A stretch of DNA of 64,000 bases from Bordetella genomosp. 8 (GTDB taxonomy: Bacteria > Pseudomonadota > Gammaproteobacteria > Burkholderiales > Burkholderiaceae_B). Numbering within the stretch: position 1 is the first letter of the stretch; each line of letters starts with the position of its first letter. The stretch spans positions 558,001 to 622,000 of the forward strand of contig NZ_CP021108.1 of NCBI RefSeq assembly GCF_002119685.1. Reading direction: 5' to 3'. Of the stretch, positions 7,875-17,789 are shown one piece after another. Below the pieces are notes generated by a model, which saw only the letters and a list, made by a program, of their open reading frames with translations, had not been told where the DNA came from and did not search any database. Both the position numbers and the translations under genes were made by a program.

Positions 7875-10034
7875 AGGCTGTGCGCCCGAGCCCGGCTCCA
7901 GTACGTAGATCCCCGGATGGGCCGATTCATCGGCGTGGCTGGCGGCCAGCACCATGCCTTCCGAGACGCCGAACTTCATTTTGCGCGGCGCCAGGTTGGC
8001 GACCATCACGGTCAGCTTGCCGATCAGGTCCTGCGGCCGGTAGGCCGACTTGATGCCGGAAAACACATTGCGATGGCGGCCTTCGCCGACGTCCAGCGTC
8101 AGGCGCAGCAGCTTGCTGGAGCCTTCGACTTCTTCGCAGTTCACGATACGCGCGACGCGCAGGTCGATCTTGGCGAAGTCGTCGATGGTGATCGTGTCGG
8201 CAATCGCCTCGCCGCCTGGGGCGGGGCCGTCGCCTGCCGGCTGCCCGCCGGCTTGGCCCGCGCCGCCTTCCGTGGCGGCAGGCTTCGCGGCGGCCTTGGC
8301 TGACGGTTTGGCGCCGCCCTGCGCCGCGGCGTTCGCACCGGCTTCCGCCGGGGCATCCACCAGGGCGTCCAGCATGGCGGGGTCGACGCGCTGCATCAAG
8401 TGCTTGAACGGGGCGATGCCCAGCGGCAGCATGGCCGCGTCCTGCCAGACGAAGGCCGCCGGCTGGCCAAACAGTTCGCGCGCGACACGGTCGGCCAGCG
8501 CCGGCAGCACCGGCGCGAGCATCACCGACAGCGCCTTGAAGCCGGCCAGTGCGCGCGAGCAGATGTCCTGCAGCGTGGCCTTCTGTTCATCGCTGGCGGT
8601 GGCGATGCCCTTGGCCATGACCCAGGGCTGGGCGGCATCGAAGGCCTGGTTGATGCGATCCGCGTACGCCATGATGTCGCGGATGGCGCGCCCGTATTCC
8701 CGGGCTTCCAGCGCGGCCTGCACGGCGGCCGCCTGCTCCGCGACTTCGGCGGACAGCGCCTGCGTATCGCCCTGGTAGGCCAGCGCGCCGTTGAAGTGCC
8801 GCGTAATGAAATTCGCCGCACGGCTGGCGATGTTCACGTACTTGCCTATCAGGTCGCTGTTGACCCGGGCGATGAAGTCTTCCGCGGTGAAATCGACGTC
8901 TTCCACCTTGGCGTTCAGTTTGGCCGCGATGTAGTAGCGCAGCCATTCCGGATCCATGCCCACGTCCAGATAGCGCAGCGGCGAAATGCCGGTGCCGCGG
9001 CTCTTGGACATCTTCTCGCCGCTGACGGTGATGAATCCATGCACGTTCAAGGCGTCGGGGGTCTTGCGGCCGGCGAACTTCAGCATCGCGGGCCAGAACA
9101 GGGCGTGGAAGTAGATGATGTCCTTGCCGATGAAGTGCACCTGCTCGGTCGGGCCGGCCGGGTCCAGCAGCGCGTCGAAATCAAGGCCCTGCTTGTCGCA
9201 GTAGGCCTTGAGCGACGCCAGGTAGCCGACGGGGGCGTCCAGCCAGACGTAAAAGTACTTGCCCGGCGCATCCGGGATTTCGATGCCGAAATAGGGGGCT
9301 TCGCGCGAAATGTCCCAGTCGCCCAGCTTGGCTTCGGCGTCATCGGCGCCCAGCCACTCGCGCGTCTTGGCCAGCACTTCGGGTTGCAGGTGGCGCGTGC
9401 CGGCGGCGTTGCCGCCGGCCGTCCAGTCGCGCAGGAAGGCGACACAGCGCGGATCCGACAGCTTGAAGAAGAAATGCTCCGAGCTCTTCAGGACCGGGGT
9501 GGCCTTGGTCAGCGTCGAATAGGGATTGATCAGTTCGGTGGGCGCGTAGACGGCTCCGCAGACCTCGCAGGAATCGCCATACTGGTCCTTGGAATGGCAG
9601 ACCGGGCACTCGCCCTTGATATAGCGGTCCGCCAGGAACATGCCCTTGACCGGATCGTAGAACTGCTCGATGGTGCGGGTCTCGATCAGGCCCTGGGCCT
9701 TGAGGGCGCGGTAGATTTCCTGCGACAGCGCGACGTTTTCCGGCGAGTCCGTGGAATGCCAGTGATCGAAGCGGATGTGGAAGCCGTTCAGGTAGCGTGG
9801 CCGCTCGGCGGCGTAGCGGGCGACCAGGTCGCGTGGCGTAATGCCTTCGCTCTCGGCCTTCAGCATGATGGGCGCGCCGTGGGCGTCATCGGCCCCGACG
9901 AAGTGCACCGTATGCCCGGCCATGCGCATGGTCCTCACCCAGATATCGGCCTGGATGTATTCCATGATGTGGCCAATGTGGAAAGAGCCATTGGCGTAGG
10001 GCAGGGCGGTGGTGACGAACAGGGTGCGTGACAT
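7857..10034 (-). CDS. metG: Methionyl-tRNA synthetase
   Basis: 725 residues. Class I synthetase signatures: [11 protein letters not shown] with HIGH at about 18-21, the zinc knuckle [17 protein letters not shown], and [10 protein letters not shown] (KMSKS). The anticodon-binding helical domain follows, then an alanine/glycine/proline-rich linker ([15 protein letters not shown] and onward). It ends with a C-terminal EMAP/Trbp111-type tRNA-binding domain ([14 protein letters not shown] to the end) that dimerises the enzyme. It charges tRNA-Met and initiator tRNA in the cytoplasm. It may be co-transcribed with the small membrane-protein gene upstream (about 100-base gap). The stop codon lies inside a tandem duplication. 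Confidence 0.98.
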   Translation of the reverse strand: MSRTLFVTTALPYANGSFHIGHIMEYIQADIWVRTMRMAGHTVHFVGADDAHGAPIMLKAESEGITPRDLVARYAAERPRYLNGFHIRFDHWHSTDSPENVALSQEIYRALKAQGLIETRTIEQFYDPVKGMFLADRYIKGECPVCHSKDQYGDSCEVCGAVYAPTELINPYSTLTKATPVLKSSEHFFFKLSDPRCVAFLRDWTAGGNAAGTRHLQPEVLAKTREWLGADDAEAKLGDWDISREAPYFGIEIPDAPGKYFYVWLDAPVGYLASLKAYCDKQGLDFDALLDPAGPTEQVHFIGKDIIYFHALFWPAMLKFAGRKTPDALNVHGFITVSGEKMSKSRGTGISPLRYLDVGMDPEWLRYYIAAKLNAKVEDVDFTAEDFIARVNSDLIGKYVNIASRAANFITRHFNGALAYQGDTQALSAEVAEQAAAVQAALEAREYGRAIRDIMAYADRINQAFDAAQPWVMAKGIATASDEQKATLQDICSRALAGFKALSVMLAPVLPALADRVARELFGQPAAFVWQDAAMLPLGIAPFKHLMQRVDPAMLDALVDAPAEAGANAAAQGGAKPSAKAAAKPAATEGGAGQAGGQPAGDGPAPGGEAIADTITIDDFAKIDLRVARIVNCEEVEGSSKLLRLTLDVGEGRHRNVFSGIKSAYRPQDLIGKLTVMVANLAPRKMKFGVSEGMVLAASHADESAHPGIYVLEPGSGAQPGMRVS

Positions 10035-10134
10035 AACCGAGGGGCGAAGTGGGAAACCGGACCCGGCATTTTAGAGCCAGTTCCGGCGGTCGCCCCGCGG
10101 GATGCGTTTACCCGGGTAGTGCGCCGCGTGGCGC

Positions 10135-10395
10135 CTAGCGGACTTCGCGCACTTCGACGTCGATGACGTCGGGGCGTACGCCCTGGAAAGGGCCGGCGGC
10201 GGGGCCGCGGGATGCGTTGCGCTGATGCCAGTAGGCCTTTACGCCGAACGGACGGCCACGGACCTTGGCGATCACATACAGGATGCCGACCGCGATGGCG
10301 GTGGACACCATGAATACCAGGGCCATGACGCCGCCGATAAGGGCAAGCACCGTGAAGGCGAGGGCGCGCAGGAAGCGTGTAAGAGCGTTGTCCAT
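10135..10395 (-). CDS. Small hydrophobic protein, hypothetical
   Basis: 86 residues: a short N-terminal amphipathic region (MDNALTRFLRALA), one or two membrane segments (FTVLALIGGVMALVFMVSTAIAVGILYVIAKV, about 14-44), then a hydrophilic tail ending in PDVIDVEVREVR. It is transcribed in the same direction as metG and divergently from apbC. The organisation and acidic C-terminus suggest a conserved inner-membrane protein rather than a chance reading frame. I do not recognise a named family and assign no function. Confidence 0.65.
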   Translation of the reverse strand: MDNALTRFLRALAFTVLALIGGVMALVFMVSTAIAVGILYVIAKVRGRPFGVKAYWHQRNASRGPAAGPFQGVRPDVIDVEVREVR

Positions 10396-10550
10396 GCTAG
10401 AAATGACGCTTGGGGCGCCGAAAAGTTCCTGCGGATTCCGCTATCCTTGCAACAATGCAGGAGCGATGAAAGCCGCACGGTGCTGAGAAAACAGGCTGCG
10501 ACCGGGGCAGGCTCGCCAAAACCTGGCCATGCCTGTGGGAATATAGTGAC

Positions 10551-11636
10551 ATGAGTTTGACGATCCAACAAATAAAGGCGGTCCTGGAAGGTGTAACGGA
10601 CCCGCTGACCGGCGCCAGTATCGGTAAATATGTAAAAGACCGCGACATCCATTTGGATGCCCATCCTTTGACCGTGGCCATCGAGCTGGGCTACCCGGCG
10701 CGCACCCAGCAGCAGGCCTTGCGGCAGGCGGCGATCGATGCGCTGGCCGCGGGCGGCGCGCCCGGGGCCCAGGTATCGGTCACGTGGAAAATCGCCGCGC
10801 ATGCGGTGCAGCGCGGGCTCAAGCCCCTGCCCAACGTCGCCAACATCATCGCGGTGGCATCCGGCAAGGGCGGCGTGGGCAAGAGCACCACCGCCGTCAA
10901 CCTGGCGCTGGCCCTGGCGGCCGAAGGCGCGCAGGTGGGGGTATTGGACGCGGACATCTACGGTCCCAGCGTGCCTACCATGCTGGGCATTTCCGGACGG
11001 CCGGTCAGCCATGACAACAAGTCCATGGAGCCCTTGCAGGGCCACGGGCTGCAGGCGAACTCCATCGGTTTCCTGATCGACGCCGATTCGCCCGCCATCT
11101 GGCGCGGTCCCATGGTCACCCAGGCGCTGGAACAGCTGCTGCGCCAGACCAACTGGCGCGCGCTCGATTACCTGATCGTCGATATGCCCCCGGGCACCGG
11201 CGACATCGCCCTGACCCTGGCGCAGAAGGTGCCGGTGGTGGGCGCCGTGATCGTCACCACGCCGCAGGACATCGCATTGCTGGACGCGCGCAAGGGCCTG
11301 CGCATGTTCGAGAAGGTCGAAGTGCCCATCCTGGGCGTGGTCGAAAACATGTCCATGCACATCTGCAGCAATTGCGGCCATGCCGAAGCCATCTTCGGCG
11401 CGGGCGGCGGCAAGCGCATGGCGGAGCAGTACAACGCCAGGTGGCTGGGCGGCCTGCCGCTGACCATGAACATCCGCGAGCAGACGGACGCGGGCAACCC
11501 CACGGTGGTGGCCGATCCCGCCAGCGAGGCCGCGGGCCTGTATCGCGACATCGCCCGCCGCGTCGCCGTGGCGGTGGCGGAGCTGCCACGCGACATGGCG
11601 GGCAAGTTCCCGAATGTCGTCGTCCAGCAACCCTGA
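10551..11636 (+). CDS. apbC: Iron-sulfur cluster carrier protein ApbC (Mrp/NBP35 P-loop ATPase)
   Basis: 361 residues. An N-terminal MIP18/DUF59-like domain (about 1-90, LEGVTDPLTG) precedes a deviant Walker A motif GKGGVGKST at 105-113, as in MinD/NBP35 ATPases. Later motifs are DADIYGPSVPTMLG, DMPPGTGD, and the CSNC pair (near residue 267) that bridges a 4Fe-4S cluster between two monomers. The protein loads Fe-S clusters onto apo-proteins in the cytosol. It is divergent from the metG side and followed by tamA with a 3-base gap. Placement directly beside metG is common in proteobacteria. Confidence 0.95.
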   Translation: MSLTIQQIKAVLEGVTDPLTGASIGKYVKDRDIHLDAHPLTVAIELGYPARTQQQALRQAAIDALAAGGAPGAQVSVTWKIAAHAVQRGLKPLPNVANIIAVASGKGGVGKSTTAVNLALALAAEGAQVGVLDADIYGPSVPTMLGISGRPVSHDNKSMEPLQGHGLQANSIGFLIDADSPAIWRGPMVTQALEQLLRQTNWRALDYLIVDMPPGTGDIALTLAQKVPVVGAVIVTTPQDIALLDARKGLRMFEKVEVPILGVVENMSMHICSNCGHAEAIFGAGGGKRMAEQYNARWLGGLPLTMNIREQTDAGNPTVVADPASEAAGLYRDIARRVAVAVAELPRDMAGKFPNVVVQQP

Positions 11637-11639
11637 CGC

Positions 11640-13502
11640 ATGCGATGGCTTGCGGGCATACTGCTTTGCGCCCTGCTGGCGTGGTCAGCAACCGCTTACG
11701 CCAAGCCTGAAGTCGTCATCGAGCCGGGCGCGGTCGACCCGGCATCGGTCAAGGCGGTCCGCGACGCCGTCGAGGTCATCGCCAGGCTGGCGTCGGACCA
11801 GGACGGCGGCGAGGCCGACCGCCTGCGCCGCCGCGCGCGCGACGCGGCCATGGCGGCATTGGCGACCCAAGGCTATTTCCAGGCCCAGGTCACGCTGAAG
11901 ACCGGTAGCGACACGCCCGGCGGCGCGGTCAACGGCGGTACCTGGAATATCGCCATCGACGCCGGCGTCCGGGCCAAAGTCGTCGCCGTCGATCTGTCCT
12001 TTACCGGCCGCATCACCCAACCGCGCTATGCCGGCCGTATCGCGGTGCTGCGCAAGAACTGGTCGTTGCCAGCGGGACGCCCCTTCGTCAATGAAGACTG
12101 GAACAAGGCCAAGTCCGGCCTGCTGAATGATGTCAGCGATCACGATTTCCTGCTGGCGCGCATCGCCGCGTCGTCGGCGGACGTGCAGCCGGAACAGGGC
12201 GAGGTGCGGCTGAAGGTCGTCATCGACAGCGGTCCGGCGGTGCGCATGGGCATGCTGGAAATCCAGGGGCTGGAGCGCGTGCCGGCGTCGCTGGTGCGAC
12301 GCTACGTGCGCTACACGCAGGGTGAAGCCTACGATCAGGACAAACTGAACAACTGGCAGCAGGCTTTGCAGGGGACGTCTTTTTTTCGCGGCGCCTTCGT
12401 GTCGATGGTGCGGCCGGACGGCACGCGCGAGACGCCGCCGGAGCAGACGCCCGCCAGGTCCACGCCGCAGGGCGACCCCAGCGTGGCGGCGGGCAGCCAG
12501 CCTGCCAAGGCGATGGACAGCGACAGCGAGATCACGCTGCCGGTGCAGGTGCGGGTGGTCGAGGCCCCGCCCAAGCGTTTTTCCGCGTCGCTGGGCGTGG
12601 ACAGCGACGTCGGCGTGGGCGTGGAGGCCCTGTACCGCCAGCAGGTGGTGTTCGGCCAGCCGCTGACCATGGAATCCGGCTTTGGCGTGAACCGCCTGCG
12701 CCAGCGCGTCTACACCGACTTCTATCTGCCGCCGGATGGCAGCGGCAACAAGGACAGCATAGGCGTGCTGGCCGAGCATTCCGATATCCAGGGACAGGAA
12801 GTGACACGCTTCGCCCTGGGGGCGACGCGGCTGCAGGAGCGGCACGGTTCCGGCAACGTGGACTACGAAACCCGCTGGGGCCTGCTGGCGGCGCACGACA
12901 GCGTGCGGATCGAAGGGGCCAGCGATTATGACCTGCCCAGCCTGACCGGCACCGTCGAGTGGCTGCGGCGCGACGTCGACAACAAATACGATCCGCGTGA
13001 CGGCAATCTGGTGTCGCTGGGTGGCGGCCTGGGCGTCACGCTGGACACCGGCCGGCCCTACAGCCGCGCCAGGGCGCGCGCGCAGCGCTGGTGGCCGGTA
13101 GGCGAACGTGATGTGTTCACGGTGCGCGGCGAAATCGGCAAGGTATGGTCGGACAGCACGCGCGTTCCGCCGGACTTCGGTTTCCGTACGGGCGGCGCGC
13201 GCAGCATCCGGGGCTATCCCTATCTGAGCATAGGCGCCGACCGCGGCGACGCGGTGGTGGACGCGCCCACCTTGCTGGTGGGCAGCGTCGAATACGACCA
13301 TTATTTCGATGAACGCTGGGGCGTGGGCTTCTTCGTCGATGCGGGCGATGCGGCGCAGTCCTTCGGCGATATGCGCATGGCGGTCGGCTATGGCGTCGGC
13401 GCGCGGGTGCGCACGCCCGCCGGCCCGCTGTTCCTGGATGTCGCCTACGGCCAGCGCGATCACTCCCTGCGGCTGGCCTTTTCGCTGGGGATCGCATTTT
13501 GA
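11640..13502 (+). CDS. tamA: Outer membrane translocation/assembly module component TamA (Omp85 family)
   Basis: 620 residues. A signal peptide (MRWLAGILLCALLAWSATAYA) is followed by POTRA-like repeats (about 30-280, with RPFVNEDWNKAKSGLL and GEAYDQDKLNNWQQAL). A 16-strand Omp85 barrel forms the C-terminal half, including the conserved GFRTGGARSIRGYPY region (about 515-530), and it ends in the aromatic-terminated strand LAFSLGIAF. TamA works with TamB in outer-membrane insertion of autotransporters and in phospholipid transport. A variable insert with Pro, Thr and Ser (about 260-300) separates POTRA and barrel. Its stop overlaps the tamB start. Confidence 0.94.
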   Translation: MRWLAGILLCALLAWSATAYAKPEVVIEPGAVDPASVKAVRDAVEVIARLASDQDGGEADRLRRRARDAAMAALATQGYFQAQVTLKTGSDTPGGAVNGGTWNIAIDAGVRAKVVAVDLSFTGRITQPRYAGRIAVLRKNWSLPAGRPFVNEDWNKAKSGLLNDVSDHDFLLARIAASSADVQPEQGEVRLKVVIDSGPAVRMGMLEIQGLERVPASLVRRYVRYTQGEAYDQDKLNNWQQALQGTSFFRGAFVSMVRPDGTRETPPEQTPARSTPQGDPSVAAGSQPAKAMDSDSEITLPVQVRVVEAPPKRFSASLGVDSDVGVGVEALYRQQVVFGQPLTMESGFGVNRLRQRVYTDFYLPPDGSGNKDSIGVLAEHSDIQGQEVTRFALGATRLQERHGSGNVDYETRWGLLAAHDSVRIEGASDYDLPSLTGTVEWLRRDVDNKYDPRDGNLVSLGGGLGVTLDTGRPYSRARARAQRWWPVGERDVFTVRGEIGKVWSDSTRVPPDFGFRTGGARSIRGYPYLSIGADRGDAVVDAPTLLVGSVEYDHYFDERWGVGFFVDAGDAAQSFGDMRMAVGYGVGARVRTPAGPLFLDVAYGQRDHSLRLAFSLGIAF

Positions 13503-16500
13503 AGATCCTGGTCCGGCTGCTGCGCAACGTGCTGGTATGGTGGGTGCCCACACTGCTGCTGTTCCTGTGCGCCGCGGTCGCGGCGGGCGTGTGGGTGGTG
13601 GGCAGCCAGGCCGGTGCGCAATGGCTGCTGCGTACCGCCTTGCCGTACGCGGGGGGGCAGGCGCAGGACGTCGGCGGTTCCGTGTGGCGCGGCCTGCGTA
13701 TCGGCCATCTGGCCATCGCGACGGGGGGCGTGTCCGTGGATGCGCGCGACCTGTCGCTGCAGGTGGCATGGCCGGATCTGCTGCGGCGGCGGCTGCATGT
13801 CCACGAATTGTCCGCGGCCAGCCTGGCGGTGGATCTGGGACCGTCGGCCGCGGATGCGTCGGTCCCGGACGGCCAGGCGGAGCAGCCGATTTCGATTCCG
13901 CTGGATGTCGTGGTGGAGCGCCTGTTCGTGGGCGACTTCACGCTGCGGCAGGATGGCAAGCCCTTGCCGGTCGCCTTGAGCGGCTTGCAGGCGGCGCTGC
14001 GCGCGAATGCCGCTGGCGCGCATCTGCAGGTCGATAGCCTGCATGTGGGGCACGCGTTGGCGGACGCGGATATCCATGGCCAGGCGGATCTGCGGCAATT
14101 AGCCGCGCCCTGGCCGCTGTCCGCGCAACTGCACGTGGACGCCCGGGGACGCACGCCGGATTCGCCCGTGTGCGTGGGCCGGTACGTGGAGGACATCGCG
14201 CCGGCTGCATCGAAGCCCGCGGCGGCCACATCGACGCCGGCGGCATCCGCGACATCCGCGGGGACCGCGTCGGCGACCGCCGCGCCGGACCCTTGCCTGG
14301 TTCAGGCGGACATTGGCGTCGACGGTTCGTTGGACGGCATGTCGGCCACCGTCGCGGCCCAGGGCGCGGGCGCGGTGTTGTCCGCCAAGGCGCAACTGGT
14401 CCCGCGCGACGCGCTGCCCGTGCGCACCGCCGATGCATCGTTGCGGCTGCCGGACGGTACCTCGGCGGCGATCACCCTGACGGCGAACCCGGCCGGCGCC
14501 CCTGCCGGCGCCCCGATTGACGCCGCCGCGCAGGGCCTGCGCCTGCAGGGCACCATTGCCGCCGACCGGCTGGATCTCGCGCGCCTGTCCGGCAATGCCG
14601 TGCCGCCCGGCGTGCTGACCACCCAGGGCCGCTTCGACGCCCTGTTGACGGATGGCTACGTGTTGCGGGATGGACAGCTGGACCTGTCCATCGCCCAGGG
14701 CAGCCGCTGGAACAGGCAGCCGCTGCAGGGCACCGCGCGCGGCCGCCTGACGACGGCGGCCTACGCGCAGCCGACGGCCGACTGGACCACGGCCCTGGGG
14801 GACGTGCGCGTGCAAGGCCTGGCCGTGGATCTGCGCCTGGGCGCCAATCGGGTGCAGGCACGCGGCGATATCAATCCGGGCGCCGGCGCCATCACGATCG
14901 ATGCGGCAGCGCCCGCGCTGGCGGCCTTCTGGCCCGGCCTGGAGGGCGCCGCCACGCTGCAAGCCAAACTGACCGGCACGCCGGCCCGTCACCGGCTGGA
15001 ATTGCGCGGCGGCTATACGCCGGTGCGCTCGCGGCCCGGCATACTCGGCAGCGCGCCCATGCAGGCCAGCCTGGACGTCAGCGGCGGCTATGGCACCGGC
15101 TCCGGCACCGACGCGGCCGCGCGCGAACTGGGATGGCGCGGCACGGTTTCCCGCCTGACCTTCACCCATGCAGGCTTCGAAGTGGCTTCGCCCAAACCAG
15201 TGGCCGTGGCCTTCCTCCCGCATGCCAGCGCTCCATTGTGGCAGTGGCAGGCGGGACCGGGGCGTATCGACCTGCAGGTCCCGGGCGGCGACCGCTTCGT
15301 ACTGGACCACGCCGGTTCGCGCGGCGGTCCCGGCCGTTGGGAAACCGCCGGCCGCGTGGACGATCTGGTGCTGACGCCCGCCATGATGCGCCGTATCCAG
15401 CGCGCGCTGGGAAAAGACGAGCCCGACCGCGATGCGCAGGGGCGGCCGCAACGGGTCAACGCCCGCGTACCCGCCAGCCAACGGCGCATCGCCCTGGATG
15501 TCTCCTGGGACCTGCGTTATTCGGGCGCCCTGACCGGCAAGGCCCGGGTGGCGCGCCGATCCGGCGACCTGTTGATACCGGGCGATCCGCCCATACCGCT
15601 CGGGCTGCGGGACCTGGTGCTGGACTTGAACGCCACGTCCGCCGGCGGACGCAGCAGCCGCGTCGACGCCAGTTTGCGGGTGGACACGGCGACCATGGGG
15701 ACGCTGCGGGGCAGCGGCACCGCCATGCTGGCGGCGACGTCCGACGGCGGCATCGGCCTGGCGCCGCGCCAGCCGCTGCGCGCGTCGCTGGACGCCGACA
15801 TCGCGGACCTCAAATGGGTCGAGCTGTTCACCGGCGACAGTACCGAGATCGGCGGTGCGGTGAAGGCCAACATACAGGTCCAGGGCATGCCGGGCGGCGC
15901 CTGGACGGCCAACGGTACGGTGCGAGGCCAGGGGCTGCGCTATGTGCGCATCGACGACGGGGTGCGTTTCATCGACGGCACGCTATCCGCGCGCTTGCAG
16001 GAGGACAGGCTGATCGTCGAGTCGCTGCGCTTTCCGGCGGTGCTGCGCGTGCTGCCCACCGAGGCGCGCACGCGTGCCTGGGTGACCCGCGATCCGGACG
16101 CGAAGAACGGCTACATCGATGCCAGCGGCAGCTGGCGGCTGGCCGATAACGGCGGAAAGGTGCACGTGGTCCTGCGCAGGTTCCCCGTCATACAGCGCGC
16201 GGACCGGTTCGCGATGATGTCCGGCACCATCGACATCGACGCGATGCTTCCGCGCCTGTCGATCCGCGGCGACGTGAAGGCGGACGCCGGCTGGGCCAGC
16301 ATAGAAGTCCTGAGCGAGGTGCCCTCGCTGGATGGCGATGTCGTGGTCCACCGGCCGGGCACCGACGAACCCGCGCCTTCGACGCCGCTGCAGACCGATA
16401 TGGACCTGAACGTGGACCTGGGCTCGCGCTTCTACCTGACGGGCATGGGCCTGGACGCCGCGCTGGGCGGCTCCATCCGCATCCGCTACATCGACAACCG

Positions 16501-17146
16501 GCTGTCGGGCACGGGCGCGCTGCGGACCCGCGCGGGCCGCATCGATGCCTACGGCCAGCGTTTGCAACTGAGGCGTGGGACGGTGACCTTCCAGGGCGCG
16601 CTGGACAATCCCTTGCTGGACATCGAGGCGCTGCGCACCGGCGAACAGGTCGAGGCGGGTGTGCGCGTCAGCGGCACCGCGCAGCGGCCGCGGATCGACC
16701 TGATCTCCTATCCCGATGTCAGCGACGAAGAAAAACTCTCCTGGCTGGTGCTCGGCCGCGCGCCGGACGCCAGCGGCAACGACACGGCGCTGCTGGTGTC
16801 GCTCGGCACGTCGCTGCTGGGCAATGGCGAACCCTTCTACAAGAAGTTCGGCCTGGACGACGTGACGGTGCGCAACGGGAACCTGGGCGGATCCAACAGC
16901 CTGCTGCCGGACCAGACCGTGGCGGGTAATGTGAACCAGGATGCCAGCCAGAGCCTGGCGACGCAGTTCGTCGTGGCCAGCAAGAACTTCGCGGACGGCG
17001 TCACCCTGAGCGTGGAGCAGGCCCTGGCGGGCTCGGAGACGGTGGGGCGGCTGAGCTATCGCCTGTCGCGGCGCTGGTCCTTGGACCTGAAAGGCGGGTC
17101 GGTCAACGGCCTGGAGCTGGTGTATCGGACTTTTCTGGGCGATTGA
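13499..17146 (+). CDS. tamB: Translocation/assembly module inner-membrane protein TamB
   Basis: 1215 residues. The start is a TTG at 13499 that overlaps the tamA stop as TTGA, with GGGGA about 8 bases upstream; no ATG fits better. One N-terminal membrane anchor (VLVWWVPTLLLFLCAAVAAGVWVV, about 10-33) is followed by a very long beta-strand-rich AsmA/TamB repeat region. The C-terminal TamB domain (formerly DUF490, about the last 380 residues) includes RAGRIDAYGQRLQLRRGTVTF and SDEEKLSWLVLGRAP. TamB spans the periplasm as a hydrophobic groove and, with TamA, supports outer-membrane biogenesis. A low-complexity Ala/Ser/Thr stretch lies near residues 237-262. Confidence 0.94.
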   Translation: MKILVRLLRNVLVWWVPTLLLFLCAAVAAGVWVVGSQAGAQWLLRTALPYAGGQAQDVGGSVWRGLRIGHLAIATGGVSVDARDLSLQVAWPDLLRRRLHVHELSAASLAVDLGPSAADASVPDGQAEQPISIPLDVVVERLFVGDFTLRQDGKPLPVALSGLQAALRANAAGAHLQVDSLHVGHALADADIHGQADLRQLAAPWPLSAQLHVDARGRTPDSPVCVGRYVEDIAPAASKPAAATSTPAASATSAGTASATAAPDPCLVQADIGVDGSLDGMSATVAAQGAGAVLSAKAQLVPRDALPVRTADASLRLPDGTSAAITLTANPAGAPAGAPIDAAAQGLRLQGTIAADRLDLARLSGNAVPPGVLTTQGRFDALLTDGYVLRDGQLDLSIAQGSRWNRQPLQGTARGRLTTAAYAQPTADWTTALGDVRVQGLAVDLRLGANRVQARGDINPGAGAITIDAAAPALAAFWPGLEGAATLQAKLTGTPARHRLELRGGYTPVRSRPGILGSAPMQASLDVSGGYGTGSGTDAAARELGWRGTVSRLTFTHAGFEVASPKPVAVAFLPHASAPLWQWQAGPGRIDLQVPGGDRFVLDHAGSRGGPGRWETAGRVDDLVLTPAMMRRIQRALGKDEPDRDAQGRPQRVNARVPASQRRIALDVSWDLRYSGALTGKARVARRSGDLLIPGDPPIPLGLRDLVLDLNATSAGGRSSRVDASLRVDTATMGTLRGSGTAMLAATSDGGIGLAPRQPLRASLDADIADLKWVELFTGDSTEIGGAVKANIQVQGMPGGAWTANGTVRGQGLRYVRIDDGVRFIDGTLSARLQEDRLIVESLRFPAVLRVLPTEARTRAWVTRDPDAKNGYIDASGSWRLADNGGKVHVVLRRFPVIQRADRFAMMSGTIDIDAMLPRLSIRGDVKADAGWASIEVLSEVPSLDGDVVVHRPGTDEPAPSTPLQTDMDLNVDLGSRFYLTGMGLDAALGGSIRIRYIDNRLSGTGALRTRAGRIDAYGQRLQLRRGTVTFQGALDNPLLDIEALRTGEQVEAGVRVSGTAQRPRIDLISYPDVSDEEKLSWLVLGRAPDASGNDTALLVSLGTSLLGNGEPFYKKFGLDDVTVRNGNLGGSNSLLPDQTVAGNVNQDASQSLATQFVVASKNFADGVTLSVEQALAGSETVGRLSYRLSRRWSLDLKGGSVNGLELVYRTFLGD

Positions 17147-17174
17147 GCGGCCGGGCGGGCAGGGCGGCGGGGGC

Positions 17175-17180
17175 TAAAAT
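17175..17180 (+). promoter_or_regulatory. Possible -10 element upstream of dcd
   Basis: TAAAAT lies in the 66-base gap between tamB and dcd, flanked by a short inverted repeat (GGGGGC / CGCCCC). It is a plausible sigma-70 -10 hexamer. No good -35 is visible, so the call is weak. Confidence 0.35.
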
Positions 17181-17212
17181 ACGCCCCACTTCAAATGCGA
17201 GGCTTTCTTTCC

Positions 17213-17776
17213 ATGAGCATCAAGAGCGACCTGTGGATCCGGCGCGCCGCGGCCAACGGCATGATCGAACCCTTCGAGCCCGGCCAGGTGCGCGAGTCGA
17301 ATGGGGGCCGCATCGTCAGCTACGGCACCAGCAGCTATGGCTACGACGTGCGCTGCGCCAGCGAATTCAAGATATTCACGAATATCAACTCGACCATCGT
17401 CGATCCCAAGAACTTCGACGAAAAATCCTTTGTCGATTTCACGGGCGACGTCTGCATCATCCCGCCGAATTCGTTCGCCCTGGCGCGTACCGTCGAATAC
17501 TTCCGCATTCCACGCAATGTGTTGACGATATGCCTGGGCAAGAGCACCTACGCGCGTTGCGGCATCATCGTCAACGTGACGCCGCTCGAACCCGAATGGG
17601 AAGGCCACGTCACGCTGGAGTTCTCCAACACCACGCCGCTGCCCGCCAAGATCTACGCGGGCGAGGGCTGCGCCCAGATGCTGTTCCTGGAAAGCGACGA
17701 GGTCTGCGAAACCTCTTACCGCGATCGCGGCGGCAAGTACCAGGGCCAGCAAGGCGTCACGCTGCCCAAGACCTGA
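17213..17776 (+). CDS. dcd: dCTP deaminase
   Basis: 187 residues from ATG 17213 ([13 protein letters not shown], the start shared by the beta/gamma-proteobacterial long-N form). Trimeric dUTPase-like fold with the dCTP deaminase signatures [41 protein letters not shown] (the catalytic Glu lies in the LEPEWEGH part) and [11 protein letters not shown]. It converts dCTP to dUTP and ammonia, giving dUMP for thymidylate synthesis. An upstream in-frame codon at 17195 would add six residues not found in the family. It follows tamB with a likely own promoter. Confidence 0.96.
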   Translation: MSIKSDLWIRRAAANGMIEPFEPGQVRESNGGRIVSYGTSSYGYDVRCASEFKIFTNINSTIVDPKNFDEKSFVDFTGDVCIIPPNSFALARTVEYFRIPRNVLTICLGKSTYARCGIIVNVTPLEPEWEGHVTLEFSNTTPLPAKIYAGEGCAQMLFLESDEVCETSYRDRGGKYQGQQGVTLPKT

Positions 17777-17789
17777 CGGACAGGCCTGC

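Noticed and set aside
11685..13769. 694-codon leftward open frame opposite tamA
   Set aside because: Antisense shadow without motif or ribosome site; tamA has signal peptide, POTRA and barrel features.
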